DNA of 64,000 nucleotides from Candidatus Saccharimonadota bacterium (GCA_905372785.1 CAJPQG010000003.1:58908-122907), one strand, 5' to 3'. Shown: positions 1 to 8,627, counted from the first letter of the stretch. Notes: generated from the letters alone by a model not told the origin. Made by a program: numbers and translations.

Positions 1-1256
1 CATGGCATACGCTGGCCGTTCATGATGCGGTACACTTCATGGCCCAAACCAGTCACTAGCACGGTATCCCCTGGCCGGGCTGCAGCAATCGCTTGTGACA
101 AAGCTTCACGACGATCAGCGATTTCAGTCGTCTTTTGTTCACCACCAGCCTGCTGGATACCCTCGTAAATCATGCGACGAATTGTATCAGCATCTTCAGT
201 ATAATTTTCTTCATCTGTCAAATAAATCGCATCGGCTTGCTTGGCTGCAATCGCGCCCATAATTGGACGCTTTTCTTTATCACGATCACCACACGAACCA
301 AACACCAGCGATACATTACCCGGCGTAATCTCGCGCACGCTCGCCAGCATTTTTTCAAGTGCGTCTGGCGTATGGGCATAGTCTACAATCACATCGTAAT
401 CTTGCCCTACCTGCACACGCTCGAATCGGCCAGGTACGCCTCGCAGTTGTGCTGCGCCCTGCACCAGTGCCTCATCCGATGCACCAAGCGCGTGGCAAAG
501 TGCCGCTGCGGCTGTCATATTATATATATTAAACTCGCCTGGTAAATGTGTCTTTAGTACAATGCCATCTTCCGGCGCGTCGCCTGGCAAATGAATCCGC
601 GCCTGACTGCCATCTGGCTGGGCAATACTATCACCAATCTGCGCCTGAGCATCCTCGGTCTTACCATAGGTAATCTTTTCCGTGCCAGCTTCAAACGTAT
701 TAAAGTACTCAAACCACTCGTCATCGCGGTTCAAGATAATATATTGTGGACGACCAGCGAATAGCTTTGCTTTGGCAGCCGCATAGTTATCCATCGTTTT
801 GTGATAGTCTAGGTGGTCCTGTGTTACGTTAGTCATCACCGCCGCCAAAATCGGCACACCATCAAGCTTATGCTGATCAAGTGCATGGCTGGTGATCTCA
901 AGCACGACATAATCGACGCCAGCCTGCTTGGCTGCCTTAAAGAACTGCTGCATACGTGCAGTAGTGCCGACAGTGGCGTTTAAATCATTCAACTGCTTAT
1001 CGCCGGCTATCTCAATCAGTGCCGTTGAAAACATAGCAGTGCGTTTGCCTGCTGCTTTTAACATATTATTAATAAAGTTTACCGTCGTGGTTTTACCATT
1101 TGTGCCAGTCACCGCGATAACCTGAAGGCTTTTCGCCGGGTTACCATAACGCAAACTGACGAGCTTGACGCGCCCCACTCGATACAATTCCTCAATCCGC
1201 CGCACCAGTTTTGGTGATAAACTGCTACGAACTAGGTGTACAATCTTCTGCTTCAT
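1..1256 (-). CDS. murE: MurE-type UDP-MurNAc-tripeptide ligase, C-terminus cut by window edge
   Basis: Cytoplasmic Mur ligase that adds the third amino acid to UDP-MurNAc-dipeptide in peptidoglycan precursor synthesis. The protein starts MKQKIVHLVRSSL at 1256, has the ATP-binding motif TGTNGKTT near residue 46, the EITSHALDQHKL segment of the central domain, and the C-terminal GDTVLVTGLGHE motif about 20 residues before the edge, so only the last residues are missing. Where meso-DAP-type MurE has DNPR, this protein reads TDEENYTED, so the amino acid added cannot be assumed to be DAP. It is transcribed divergently from tsaD. A TAAAAT box on the minus strand (1264-1269) sits 7 bases before the ATG and no Shine-Dalgarno is visible, suggesting a leaderless mRNA. 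Family assignment is firm; substrate is open. Confidence 0.93.
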   Translation of the reverse strand, partial: MKQKIVHLVRSSLSPKLVRRIEELYRVGRVKLVSLRYGNPAKSLQVIAVTGTNGKTTTVNFINNMLKAAGKRTAMFSTALIEIAGDKQLNDLNATVGTTARMQQFFKAAKQAGVDYVVLEITSHALDQHKLDGVPILAAVMTNVTQDHLDYHKTMDNYAAAKAKLFAGRPQYIILNRDDEWFEYFNTFEAGTEKITYGKTEDAQAQIGDSIAQPDGSQARIHLPGDAPEDGIVLKTHLPGEFNIYNMTAAAALCHALGASDEALVQGAAQLRGVPGRFERVQVGQDYDVIVDYAHTPDALEKMLASVREITPGNVSLVFGSCGDRDKEKRPIMGAIAAKQADAIYLTDEENYTEDADTIRRMIYEGIQQAGGEQKTTEIADRREALSQAIAAARPGDTVLVTGLGHEVYRIMNGQRMP

Positions 1257-1263
1257 GTCACCA

Positions 1264-1296
1264 ATTTTACCACTTTTTCCAGATTTTTGTTATACT
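1264..1296. promoter_or_regulatory. Divergent murE/tsaD promoter region
   Basis: A minus-strand -10-like TAAAAT (1264-1269) lies 7 bases from the murE ATG, and a plus-strand TATACT (1291-1296) lies 13 bases from the tsaD ATG. Both would give mRNAs with almost no 5' leader. Confidence 0.5.
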
Positions 1297-1309
1297 AGTG
1301 ACTAGAGTT

Positions 1310-2428
1310 ATGGTGAAGATTTTGGGAATCGAAAGTAGCTGCGATGAAACAGCAGCCGCAATTGTTGAAAACGGGCAAAAATTGCTCTCAAATGTTGTAC
1401 AATCGCAAATTGATATTCATGCTGAGTATGGCGGCGTTATTCCTGAAATTGCTGCCCGTAGTCATATAGAAGCTATTCGGCCAGTGATTGCTGAGGCATT
1501 CAGCCAAAGCGGCCTCAACTGGGACGATATTGATGGTATCGCGGTAACTACGATGCCCGGCCTGGTTGGGTCATTGCTCATTGGGTCACTGGCAGCCCGC
1601 TCACTTGCCATTATTCACAATAGGCCGCTCTACGCTATTCATCACGTTGAAGCTCACGTATATGCTAACTTCATTACTCAAGCGGCAACATCAAACCCAA
1701 ACCTAGAAGGCCTCTCATTGCCACGCACGCAGCCGACATTTCCGCTGTTAGCACTTATCGTTTCAGGTGGCCACACTCAGCTTGTACTCTTCAAGAACCA
1801 CGGTGACTATGCCCTGCTCGGCCAAACTCAAGATGATGCCGTTGGTGAAGCTTTTGATAAAGTAGCCAAAATCATTGGTCTGCCCTACCCTGGCGGCCCA
1901 GCCATCGCTAAAGCTGCCGCCAGTGGCAACGAGACCGCCTTCACCCTACCAAAGGCCCGACTATCTGGTGAATTTGATTTTTCTTTCTCTGGACTAAAAA
2001 CTGCCGTATTGCGCACCATTCAAAAAGAAGTCGGCGTTGATATTTCGTATCCATCATTCAAGCTACCTGCTCTTGTATCGCCCACGTTACAAGCAGATAT
2101 GGCCGCTAGCTTTCAGCGCACTGCAATAGCAACACTTGTTGACAAAACAGAAAAAGCATTTTATAAATATAATCCGGCATCGGTTGTTATTGCCGGGGGC
2201 GTTGCTGCCAACCAAGCTCTTCGCGAAGAGCTAGCCCGTCGTCTGCCGCTATCAATCAACTACGCACCGGTGCAATTATGCACCGACAACGCTGCCATGA
2301 TCGCCACACTAGGCTATTATATGCATGTGGCTGGTAAATCTCGTTCACCATACGGACTAGAGGTTATTCCGAGCATTTCAATGAGCCAAACAGCTTGGGG
2401 TCAAGCAGCCGATCACCCTACTGCATAG
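1310..2428 (+). CDS. tsaD: tRNA N6-adenosine threonylcarbamoyltransferase TsaD
   Basis: Catalytic subunit that transfers the threonylcarbamoyl group to A37 of tRNAs reading ANN codons. The 372-aa protein begins MVKILGIESSCDETAAAI, the classic TsaD/Kae1 N-terminus, followed by the metal-binding HVEAH motif, SGGHTQLVL, and the late VIAGGVAANQALREEL and CTDNAAMIA motifs. The open frame extends 33 codons further upstream to 1211, overlapping murE, but the family start at 1310 is clearly right. A small insertion (around ITQAATSNPN, after HVEAHVYAN) makes it slightly longer than the compact form. The partners TsaB and TsaE are not in the window. A TATACT box 13 bases before the ATG implies a leader of a few bases. 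Confidence 0.96.
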   Translation: MVKILGIESSCDETAAAIVENGQKLLSNVVQSQIDIHAEYGGVIPEIAARSHIEAIRPVIAEAFSQSGLNWDDIDGIAVTTMPGLVGSLLIGSLAARSLAIIHNRPLYAIHHVEAHVYANFITQAATSNPNLEGLSLPRTQPTFPLLALIVSGGHTQLVLFKNHGDYALLGQTQDDAVGEAFDKVAKIIGLPYPGGPAIAKAAASGNETAFTLPKARLSGEFDFSFSGLKTAVLRTIQKEVGVDISYPSFKLPALVSPTLQADMAASFQRTAIATLVDKTEKAFYKYNPASVVIAGGVAANQALREELARRLPLSINYAPVQLCTDNAAMIATLGYYMHVAGKSRSPYGLEVIPSISMSQTAWGQAADHPTA

Positions 2429-2469
2429 CTAATATCAAATTTCTTACCTGAAGACAAAAGGAGCTAATT

Positions 2470-3402
2470 ATGTCATTTTTACAGTCACCCGCTTGGGGCA
2501 CATTCCAAAAAACACAGGGACGCCAAATCATCAGCCGCAATGGCGATGGTTGGCGATACCAAGCTATTTTGGAACACGGCACAGGCAATACCAGGGCCTA
2601 CACCCCATATGGACCAATCGCCGATTCAGCAGCAGCTTTCGATGCAGCACTTACTGCGCTCGAACAAGATGCCAAGCAGCACGGTGCAACTTTTGTGCGC
2701 ATCGAGCCCACCTTCCCTATTAGCGACAGCGAGCTTCGTGCCCGTGGCTACCGAAAGGTTACCTATAATCAGTTGCAGCCAGCTCACACGCAGCTCATCG
2801 ATTTGTCTCAGGATGAAGATGCAATTATTGCACAGATGTCACAAAACACCCGCAATCTCTATCGCAATCATCATAAAAAAGGCATAGCAATCCACAAATC
2901 TCACAATCCTGAAGATATTGAAATTCTCTTAACATTCCTCCGTCAGGTTGCTCAGCGTAACCACATCACTCCACACAGCGATGCTTATTTTAAAGCACAA
3001 GCAAAGGCACTATTGCCAAACAAAGCTGCCACCCTCTTTTACGCTACGCTCGGAGACACCCCAATTGCTGCTTCCCTCATGTACGACAGCGATGACACGC
3101 GCACCTACGCGCACGCTGCTGCCGACGACACATATCGTAAATATTCTGCCGGCACTGCCCTGCTAGCTTATGCAATCATCGATGCGAAGCACGCCGGTAA
3201 AACAACCTTCGACCTGTATGGTATTGCACCCGAGAACGAGCCAAACCACCCATGGGCTGGCTTTACAAAGTTTAAAAAGTCATTTGGTGGCAAAAGCGTG
3301 GCCTACCCTGGCGCTTGGGATAAACCGCTAAAGCCGTTGCGTTACCACGTATACCGATGCTATCAATCATTGCGCCGTGCACTAAAGAAGCGCCGCAAGT
3401 AA
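2470..3402 (+). CDS. FemAB-like peptidoglycan aminoacyltransferase
   Basis: 310-aa member of the FemABX/GNAT fold, which uses aminoacyl-tRNA to add amino acids to the peptide of lipid-linked peptidoglycan precursors. Visible family signs are the SPAWGTFQKTQG start, the TRNLYRNHHKKGI segment, and the C-terminal YDLYG-type stretch FDLYGIAPENEPNHPWAG followed by FKKSFGG, which is typical of FemAB proteins. The site AAAAGGAG lies 7 bases before the ATG. It follows tsaD by 41 bases and is probably co-transcribed with it. Together with murE it suggests an interpeptide-bridge step in wall synthesis. The amino acid added is unknown. Confidence 0.85.
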   Translation: MSFLQSPAWGTFQKTQGRQIISRNGDGWRYQAILEHGTGNTRAYTPYGPIADSAAAFDAALTALEQDAKQHGATFVRIEPTFPISDSELRARGYRKVTYNQLQPAHTQLIDLSQDEDAIIAQMSQNTRNLYRNHHKKGIAIHKSHNPEDIEILLTFLRQVAQRNHITPHSDAYFKAQAKALLPNKAATLFYATLGDTPIAASLMYDSDDTRTYAHAAADDTYRKYSAGTALLAYAIIDAKHAGKTTFDLYGIAPENEPNHPWAGFTKFKKSFGGKSVAYPGAWDKPLKPLRYHVYRCYQSLRRALKKRRK

Positions 3403-3418
3403 CTATTGCAACCTGTGC

Positions 3419-3556
3419 TATAATAAGGCCATACCGACGTGAGAGGGTATGGCTTTTACTTCTTTGGGAGCGTATCAGATGATACGGTGACGCTCATGCT
3501 TATTTCACGTGAAATTAACATAAGCACCATCATAAGAGCAAGGATACGCACTCGTC
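3419..3556 (+). promoter_or_regulatory. Structured leader upstream of valS
   Basis: The 154-base gap before valS holds a TATAAT (3419-3424) and three inverted repeats: GCCATACC/GGTATGGC (3428-3435, 3446-3453, followed by TTTTACTTC), GAGCGT/ACGCTC (3468-3473, 3490-3495, with an inner ATC/GAT pairing), and TGCTTAT/ATAAGCA (3497-3503, 3520-3526). The first may be the terminator of the FemAB gene. No T-box signature is seen. An attenuator is possible but unproven. Confidence 0.4.
3503..3514. other. parS-like palindrome
   Basis: TTTCACGTGAAA is a perfect 12-base palindrome identical to the core of the bacterial ParB site (TGTTTCACGTGAAACA), matching 13 of 16 positions of the full site. It lies about 33 kb from dnaA. 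No second copy was seen in the window and no parA or parB gene is present here. Confidence 0.4.
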
Positions 3557-6103
3557 ATGAAATTGGCACGATCATACGAACCAAATAATTACGAACCAGA
3601 TATTTATGCCCTCTGGGAAGCCAGTGGGGCCTTTAAACCAAAAGGGGAAGGTGAGCCTTATTCCATCGTCATGCCACCACCAAATGCAAACGGAAATTTA
3701 CACCTAGGGCATGCCTACATTACTTTTTTGCAAGATATTTTGATCCGCTTTTACCGCATGCAGGGAAGGGATACTGTGTATATTCCTGGTGCAGACCACG
3801 CAGGGTTTGAAACATGGGTGGTATTTGAGCGAGAGCTACAAAAACAGGGTAAAAGCCGCTTCGATTACGACCGTGAGCAGCTTTACGATATGGTATGGGA
3901 CTTCGTTGCCAGCAAACGTGGCCCAATGGAGCTACAGTTGCGAGCCCTGGGTGCAAGTGCCGACTGGAGTAAGTTAACCTTTACTCTCGACCCTAAGGTG
4001 ACAAAAACAGTTTACGACACCTTCCAGAAACTATGGAACGACGGCCTAATTTACCGAGGCGAGCGGATCGTAAACTACTGCACCACACACCAAACAAGCT
4101 TCTCAGACATCGAGGTTGAATACACAAACGACCCAGGCCATCTGTGGCACATCACCTACCAAACAGAGCAGGGAACACCAATTATTATCGCGACCACCCG
4201 CCCAGAAACCTTACTTGGCGACACCGCAATTGCCGTACACCCAGACGACGCACGCTACCAGCAGCTCATTGGCACTCGGGCAATCCTGCCAATTGTTGGC
4301 CGCACGCTACCAATTGTCGCTGATGATTACGTTGATACTAGTTTCGGTACTGGAGCCTTAAAGGTAACCCCGGCACACGATCCAAATGACTTTGAGATAG
4401 CCAAGCGACACGACCTGCCAGCAGTTTCAATCATTAGTGCCGATGGTCATTTGATAAACGTACCGGATGAATTTATGGGGCTCACCCTGGAAGAAGCCCG
4501 CACTAAAGTGGTTGCCAAGCTAAAGGAAACTGGCGCGCTCATTAAGGAAGAGCCTATCGAGCACAGCGTTGGTCATTGTTACAAATGTAAAACTGTTATC
4601 GAGCCAATGCTTAAAGAGCAGTGGTTTATCAATGTGCAGCCACTCGCCAAACAAGCCATTGCGGCTATTCAGCGTGGGGAAATCTCATTCACACCAGCCA
4701 CTCGTGCGAAGGCACTGGTACAATATCTAGAAAATGTTCACGACTGGAATATTAGCCGACAAATTCCGTGGGGAATTCCAATTCCGGCCTTCCACAAACA
4801 GGGCGACGACACCGACTGGATATTTGATACCCGTGTTGATCAAAAAGAAATTGATGTAAATGGTACAACATATATCCGTGAGGAAGACACCTTCGACACC
4901 TGGTTTAGCTCGGGGCAGTGGCCATTTATTACCACCGACTTTTTAGACTCTGGCGACCTAGCTCGGTTCTACCCACTCAGCGTCATGGAAACCGGTGCAG
5001 ATATCTTATATCAGTGGGTTGGCCGCATGATTATGCTTGGGCTATACCGAACAGGGCAGGTGCCATTTAAACACGTATACCTAAACGGCCTGATTAACGA
5101 CGAACACAACCAAAAGATGAGCAAAAGCAAAGGCAACGTCATCAACCCAATGGACGTACTCACCGAGTACGGCTCAGATGCGCTACGCTTTGGTATTATC
5201 GTTAACCGCAGTGCAGGGCAGAACCAAGCATTTGCAAAAAATAAAGTTGTGACGGGGCGTAATTTCTGTAATAAGCTATGGAATATTGCACGGTTCACCG
5301 AAAGTAAACTTGGCAGCGACTATGAAGTAGGTCCAATCCAGCCAAAAACTCCAGCCGACCATTGGATTATTCGCCAGCTAAACACTGCCGCCCAGGAGAT
5401 CGAGCAGCACATTGCGCACTACCGTTTTGCCGAAGCCATGGAGCTGGTATATCACACGATTTGGGATGATCTTGCAGACTGGTATATTGAAAGCTCAAAG
5501 GCCGCACCAAACCTGCCAGTTCTATCGTGGGCGCTCTCAACCAGCCTGAAGCTAGCACATCCATTTATTCCATTTGTAACTGAAACCATCTGGCAGTCGC
5601 TAGACTTCACCACAGACCTGCTCATCACCGAAACCTGGCCTATTGCCAACAACTATGATGCCGAGCAAGCGGCAGCATTCGAGCAGCTGCAACACTTTGT
5701 GCGCGAAGCCCGCTTTATGCTCAGTGAACTGCCAACCTCACGTCAATATCGCATCGTATACCAAGACGACCCTCTGCTAGACGCCAACCGTGAAACCTTA
5801 CGCCACTTGCTGCAGGTTCAGGCTGTAGCGCAAGTAGAACATCCAAGCGGACTACGTATCGCTAGCAGCGGTCGCTCAGCTTGGTTAGATGTAGACGAAG
5901 ATACGCTCTATGAGCACAAAGCAAATCTTCAACAACGTCTGACTGCGGCAGAATCAGCCATCGCAAAACTAGAAGCCCGCCTTACAAATCCAAATTACGT
6001 AGATAAAGCCCCGGCGCACCTGGTAGCCGAAACTCGCCAACAACTATTAGACCAGGAGCACCTTGCTGAACGATTGAAACGCGAATTGGAAGCAGTCTCA
6101 TAA
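3557..6103 (+). CDS. valS: Valyl-tRNA synthetase
   Basis: Class I aminoacyl-tRNA synthetase charging tRNA-Val. The 848-aa protein has PPPNANGNLHLGHA (HIGH motif as HLGH, residues 49-52), the editing-domain segment TTRPETLLGDTAIAVHP, the WFSSGQWPF segment of the catalytic core, and NQKMSKSKGN (KMSKS motif, about residue 520). The C-terminus ends in a coiled coil (LQQRLTAAESAIAKLEARL then KAPAHLVAETRQQL), as in standard ValRS. Length is a little below the E. coli enzyme. The spacing from the nearest AAGGA (3540-3544) is rather long at 12 bases. A strong terminator follows 13 bases after the stop. Confidence 0.98.
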   Translation: MKLARSYEPNNYEPDIYALWEASGAFKPKGEGEPYSIVMPPPNANGNLHLGHAYITFLQDILIRFYRMQGRDTVYIPGADHAGFETWVVFERELQKQGKSRFDYDREQLYDMVWDFVASKRGPMELQLRALGASADWSKLTFTLDPKVTKTVYDTFQKLWNDGLIYRGERIVNYCTTHQTSFSDIEVEYTNDPGHLWHITYQTEQGTPIIIATTRPETLLGDTAIAVHPDDARYQQLIGTRAILPIVGRTLPIVADDYVDTSFGTGALKVTPAHDPNDFEIAKRHDLPAVSIISADGHLINVPDEFMGLTLEEARTKVVAKLKETGALIKEEPIEHSVGHCYKCKTVIEPMLKEQWFINVQPLAKQAIAAIQRGEISFTPATRAKALVQYLENVHDWNISRQIPWGIPIPAFHKQGDDTDWIFDTRVDQKEIDVNGTTYIREEDTFDTWFSSGQWPFITTDFLDSGDLARFYPLSVMETGADILYQWVGRMIMLGLYRTGQVPFKHVYLNGLINDEHNQKMSKSKGNVINPMDVLTEYGSDALRFGIIVNRSAGQNQAFAKNKVVTGRNFCNKLWNIARFTESKLGSDYEVGPIQPKTPADHWIIRQLNTAAQEIEQHIAHYRFAEAMELVYHTIWDDLADWYIESSKAAPNLPVLSWALSTSLKLAHPFIPFVTETIWQSLDFTTDLLITETWPIANNYDAEQAAAFEQLQHFVREARFMLSELPTSRQYRIVYQDDPLLDANRETLRHLLQVQAVAQVEHPSGLRIASSGRSAWLDVDEDTLYEHKANLQQRLTAAESAIAKLEARLTNPNYVDKAPAHLVAETRQQLLDQEHLAERLKRELEAVS

Positions 6104-6116
6104 CCGCAAACCAACC

Positions 6117-6149
6117 AAAAACCCCAGGCTCTCCAACCTGGGGTTTTAC
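6117..6149 (+). terminator. Rho-independent terminator of valS
   Basis: ACCCCAGG (6121-6128) pairs with CCTGGGGT (6137-6144), followed by TTTTA and preceded by AAAA. Confidence 0.85.
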
Positions 6150-6326
6150 CATGCCGTTCTCACGCGGCACGCTCCAAAAAAGAAATACTGTAATTACACG
6201 CAGGCCCTCCAGCCTACTACAGGATCACACTTCAAAATACACCGGTATCACTCCAGCTACTGCCAAAGTAATACTCCTTCACTCACTGTCATTCATCAAT
6301 TACTGAATCGTTGTTTAGGTACATTA

Positions 6327-6587
6327 TTAGCCCGTTGGTGGTGGGCCGCCGCTGTAGCCATCATGGCCACTATTCTTTCGCCCAAACCCGAACTGTTTTC
6401 TATCCTCTCGTCCAAACAAGTCTGGGTCGTGGTGCGGGCCGTGTGGCTCGCTGCGCGGCTTATCTCTGCTGCTTTGAGCGCTGATACTGACTATTGTCAC
6501 GGTATCGAACTTGGGCTCATGGAGCAAAATACCCGTGACAATCGAAAGAATTGCCAGTAGGCTGGCGCCCGTAATGTTATGGTTCAT
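6327..6587 (-). CDS. Small membrane-anchored hypothetical protein
   Basis: 86-aa predicted protein not assigned to any family. It has one hydrophobic segment near the N-terminus (about residues 6-23, ITGASLLAILSIVTGILL), then a charged, His/Asp/Gly-rich stretch and a GGPPPTG end, so it would be a single-pass membrane or secreted protein with a disordered tail. Support for it being a gene comes from a good minus-strand promoter (TTGACA, 17 bases, TAATGT) 42 bases upstream and from the absence of any better frame between valS and rlmH. The overlapping plus-strand frame at 6363-6560 has no such signals. The coding assignment is tentative. Confidence 0.45.
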   Translation of the reverse strand: MNHNITGASLLAILSIVTGILLHEPKFDTVTIVSISAQSSRDKPRSEPHGPHHDPDLFGREDRKQFGFGRKNSGHDGYSGGPPPTG

Positions 6588-6628
6588 CTTGGTTACTCTT
6601 TGTTTGTGTTATGTTTGGTAATGCTCTT

Positions 6629-6657
6629 ACATTAGCATTGTTTTTGATTTATGTCAA
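6629..6657 (-). promoter_or_regulatory. Promoter for the small membrane protein gene
   Basis: On the minus strand TTGACA (6657-6652), a 17-base spacer, then TAATGT (6634-6629). Confidence 0.6.
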
Positions 6658-6690
6658 CATTATGCCTTGATAATCTTGTTTTTTTACACA

Positions 6691-7155
6691 TTACATGTGA
6701 TGATATTGTGATCCACGAGCAATTTCTTGGCAGCGATACAGCTGCTCCACCAGCAGCAGCCTTACTAGCTGGTGGGGAAACACCAACCGGGAAAGCGACC
6801 ACACAAAGGTGGCTCGCCGCTGCAACTGCTTAGTAACACCATAGGCACCACCGATAATAATCACCACCGGACGACCACTGGTGAGCGGCTGCAACAGCTT
6901 TGTACAAAGTTCTGGTGATGATACATTGTTGCCAACCTCGTCTAGTAGCACGACGAAGGGCTGCTCTTTATAGCTATCAATTAGCTTTATGAGGCGCTGA
7001 GACTCCTCCTGACATGCGTTATCACCTTCCAGGTGGCTGTGTGGCAAAAAACGCCACTGCACACTCCAGGGCACTCGTAACCGGCACTGATACGCGGTAA
7101 TGGCAGCAATTAGGTTTGTATCGTGTTTTTTACCAATCGCGGCAATAGTAATCAT
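6691..7155 (-). CDS. rlmH: 23S rRNA pseudouridine-1915 N3-methyltransferase RlmH
   Basis: 154-aa SPOUT-class methyltransferase that modifies pseudouridine 1915 of 23S rRNA using S-adenosylmethionine. Recognised by the FVVLLDEVGNNVSSPE segment, the IIIGGAYGV SAM-binding motif, the LSRLVFPHQLVRLLLVEQ knot segment, and the terminal GSQYHH. Length is normal for RlmH (about 155 aa). It starts 4 bases after the stop of the upstream HIT gene, so the two form an operon. Confidence 0.95.
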   Translation of the reverse strand: MITIAAIGKKHDTNLIAAITAYQCRLRVPWSVQWRFLPHSHLEGDNACQEESQRLIKLIDSYKEQPFVVLLDEVGNNVSSPELCTKLLQPLTSGRPVVIIIGGAYGVTKQLQRRATFVWSLSRLVFPHQLVRLLLVEQLYRCQEIARGSQYHHM

Positions 7156-7158
7156 AGG

Positions 7159-7569
7159 CTACTGTAGCCCTTGCGCTAACTGCTGCGCAATATCTGCAAG
7201 CTGGTCTGGCTCGCTGTGTACAGGGTAGCCGTGGTGCAGTTGCAGCACCGTCTTATCATATAGCGGAACTAGGTGAATATGAGCATGTGGCACTTCAAAC
7301 CCTTCTACCACCACACCAACGCGCTGTGGCTGCAACACGTTTTGCATATGTCGCGCCAGCATATGTGCCGTAGCCCACAAGTGACTATACGTTTCTACGT
7401 CTAGCTCCCACAGCGAAGCAACCTGCTGGCGGGGAATAACCAGCACGTGCCCATCGCTTAGTGGGTTGATATCGAGCATGCTATATACCACATCATCTTC
7501 ATATACACGATAGCTTGGAATTTCACCTTGCATAATCCTGGTAAAAATTGACGGCTCTTGGCTATCCAT
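7159..7569 (-). CDS. HIT family protein (histidine triad hydrolase)
   Basis: 136-aa nucleotide-binding hydrolase of the histidine triad superfamily; such proteins cleave AMP or ADP from small nucleotide conjugates. The protein begins MDSQEPSIFTRIMQGEIPSY and contains the triad HAHIHLVP near residue 99. The open frame reaches 13 codons further upstream, but AAGGAG sits at proper distance from the ATG at 7569, so I place the start there. It precedes rlmH in the same operon. The exact substrate is unknown. Confidence 0.92.
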   Translation of the reverse strand: MDSQEPSIFTRIMQGEIPSYRVYEDDVVYSMLDINPLSDGHVLVIPRQQVASLWELDVETYSHLWATAHMLARHMQNVLQPQRVGVVVEGFEVPHAHIHLVPLYDKTVLQLHHGYPVHSEPDQLADIAQQLAQGLQ

Positions 7570-7637
7570 TATGGTGCTCTCCTTGTCATTAAAATTGCCA
7601 CCTGGCACTATGGCGAGATGGCGATAATTCCTTCATA

Positions 7638-7725
7638 TGGCGGAGAGAGAGGGATTCGAACCCTCGGTACCTTGCGGCACACTTGTTTTCGAGACAAGCC
7701 AGTTCAACCACTCCTGCACCTCTCC
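7638..7725 (-). tRNA. tRNA-Ser (anticodon CGA)
   Basis: Minus-strand cloverleaf with acceptor GGAGAGG/TCTCTCC, anticodon stem CTTGT/ACAAG around loop CTCGAAA, a long variable arm as in class II tRNAs, T arm with GGTTCGAATCC, discriminator G and encoded CCA. Confidence 0.95.
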
Positions 7726-7793
7726 ATCTCACCACCAGTATACCAAACTTTTACTGCTTGCGCTAATTCATTTTTTATGATACTATAACGGCC

Positions 7794-8525
7794 ATGAAAG
7801 ACAGTGAACACACAAAGGCAAAAAAATCAACTATTGCAGATGACGCTAAGGCCGCAAAGAAGGCAGAACTAACGGCCAAAACAAAGGAAACCCAGGAAGC
7901 TATTGCTCAGCGCAGTGAAGAGGCCAAGCAAGCTAAGGCTCGGGCAGAGCAGGAAAAAGCTACCCAAAAGAAAGAAGAGAAGCAGCCAAAACAGCAAGCT
8001 GAACCAAAAGATAACGAACCAGCAGCTGAGCCAGCGCCAAAGCAGGTAAAAGTAAAGAAAAATGATGACGCATTTGCCATTATTAGTATCGTGCTTGGTG
8101 CCACGGCCCTAACCGGTCTTGGTTGGCTAGCCAGCATCCCTGGATTAATCCTTGGACTCCTGTCATTCAAGCAGAGCAAAAACCGTAAACTATCAATCAT
8201 AGCTGTTACCGTCAATATTATCTCAGGTATTGTCTACTTCTTGGCTGGGGCTACCGTATTGTTTATACTCTTCTTGGCTATGCTAGCTAGTATGTCTCAG
8301 CAGACAAGTGGTCAAATAGAAATTCATGTGGCAAACCCTGCCGAGAATAATGGCCAGGTACATATCGAAGCAAAAAGCCAACGCCAAATCGAGCGCGAGA
8401 AAAAGCAAAAGGAGCAGCAACAAAAAGCTGAACAAGAAAAAGCAGCCAAAGAAAAAGAACAAGCTGAACAGCAAAAGGCTGCTGAGCAACAAGCCGCGCA
8501 AGACCAACCCGCAACAGACGAATAA
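7794..8525 (+). CDS. DUF4190-like membrane protein with charged flanks
   Basis: 243-aa protein of unknown function. Residues 1-95 are a Lys/Glu/Ala/Gln-rich, probably helical cytoplasmic segment. Residues 98-165 contain two or three hydrophobic stretches (DAFAIISIVLGATALTGLG, then IPGLILGLLSFKQ, then VTVNIISGIVYFLAGATVLF) with the pattern of DUF4190. Residues 190-243 are again a Lys/Glu/Gln-rich coiled-coil-like tail. It stands alone between two leftward tRNA genes with its own terminator. TACTAT lies 7 bases before the ATG and there is no Shine-Dalgarno. The charged repeats make it look like a structural or scaffold membrane protein, but nothing proves a role. Confidence 0.75.
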   Translation: MKDSEHTKAKKSTIADDAKAAKKAELTAKTKETQEAIAQRSEEAKQAKARAEQEKATQKKEEKQPKQQAEPKDNEPAAEPAPKQVKVKKNDDAFAIISIVLGATALTGLGWLASIPGLILGLLSFKQSKNRKLSIIAVTVNIISGIVYFLAGATVLFILFLAMLASMSQQTSGQIEIHVANPAENNGQVHIEAKSQRQIEREKKQKEQQQKAEQEKAAKEKEQAEQQKAAEQQAAQDQPATDE

Positions 8526-8543
8526 CCTTACCTATTCACGCAA

Positions 8544-8571
8544 TGCCCTGCAACATGCAGGGCACATTTTT
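8544..8571 (+). terminator. Terminator of the DUF4190-like gene
   Basis: TGCCCTG (8544-8550) pairs with CAGGGCA (8558-8564), followed by CATTTTTG. Confidence 0.75.
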
Positions 8572-8601
8572 GTATGTTTTAATACACAACTCTATTCCAA
8601 A

Positions 8602-8627
8602 TAAAAAACTTCCCAGGTATGGGAAGT
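8602..8627 (-). terminator. Terminator downstream of tRNA-Arg
   Basis: ACTTCCC/GGGAAGT (8608-8614, 8621-8627); on the minus strand the stem is followed by a T run and lies just after the tRNA 3' end. Confidence 0.7.

Noticed and set aside
3428..3530. T-box riboswitch before valS
   Set aside because: No AGGGTGGNACCGCG-type antiterminator sequence is found; only simple inverted repeats.
7590..7630. Terminator between tRNA-Ser(CGA) and the HIT gene
   Set aside because: TGCCA/TGGCA leaves a two-base loop, too tight for a normal hairpin.
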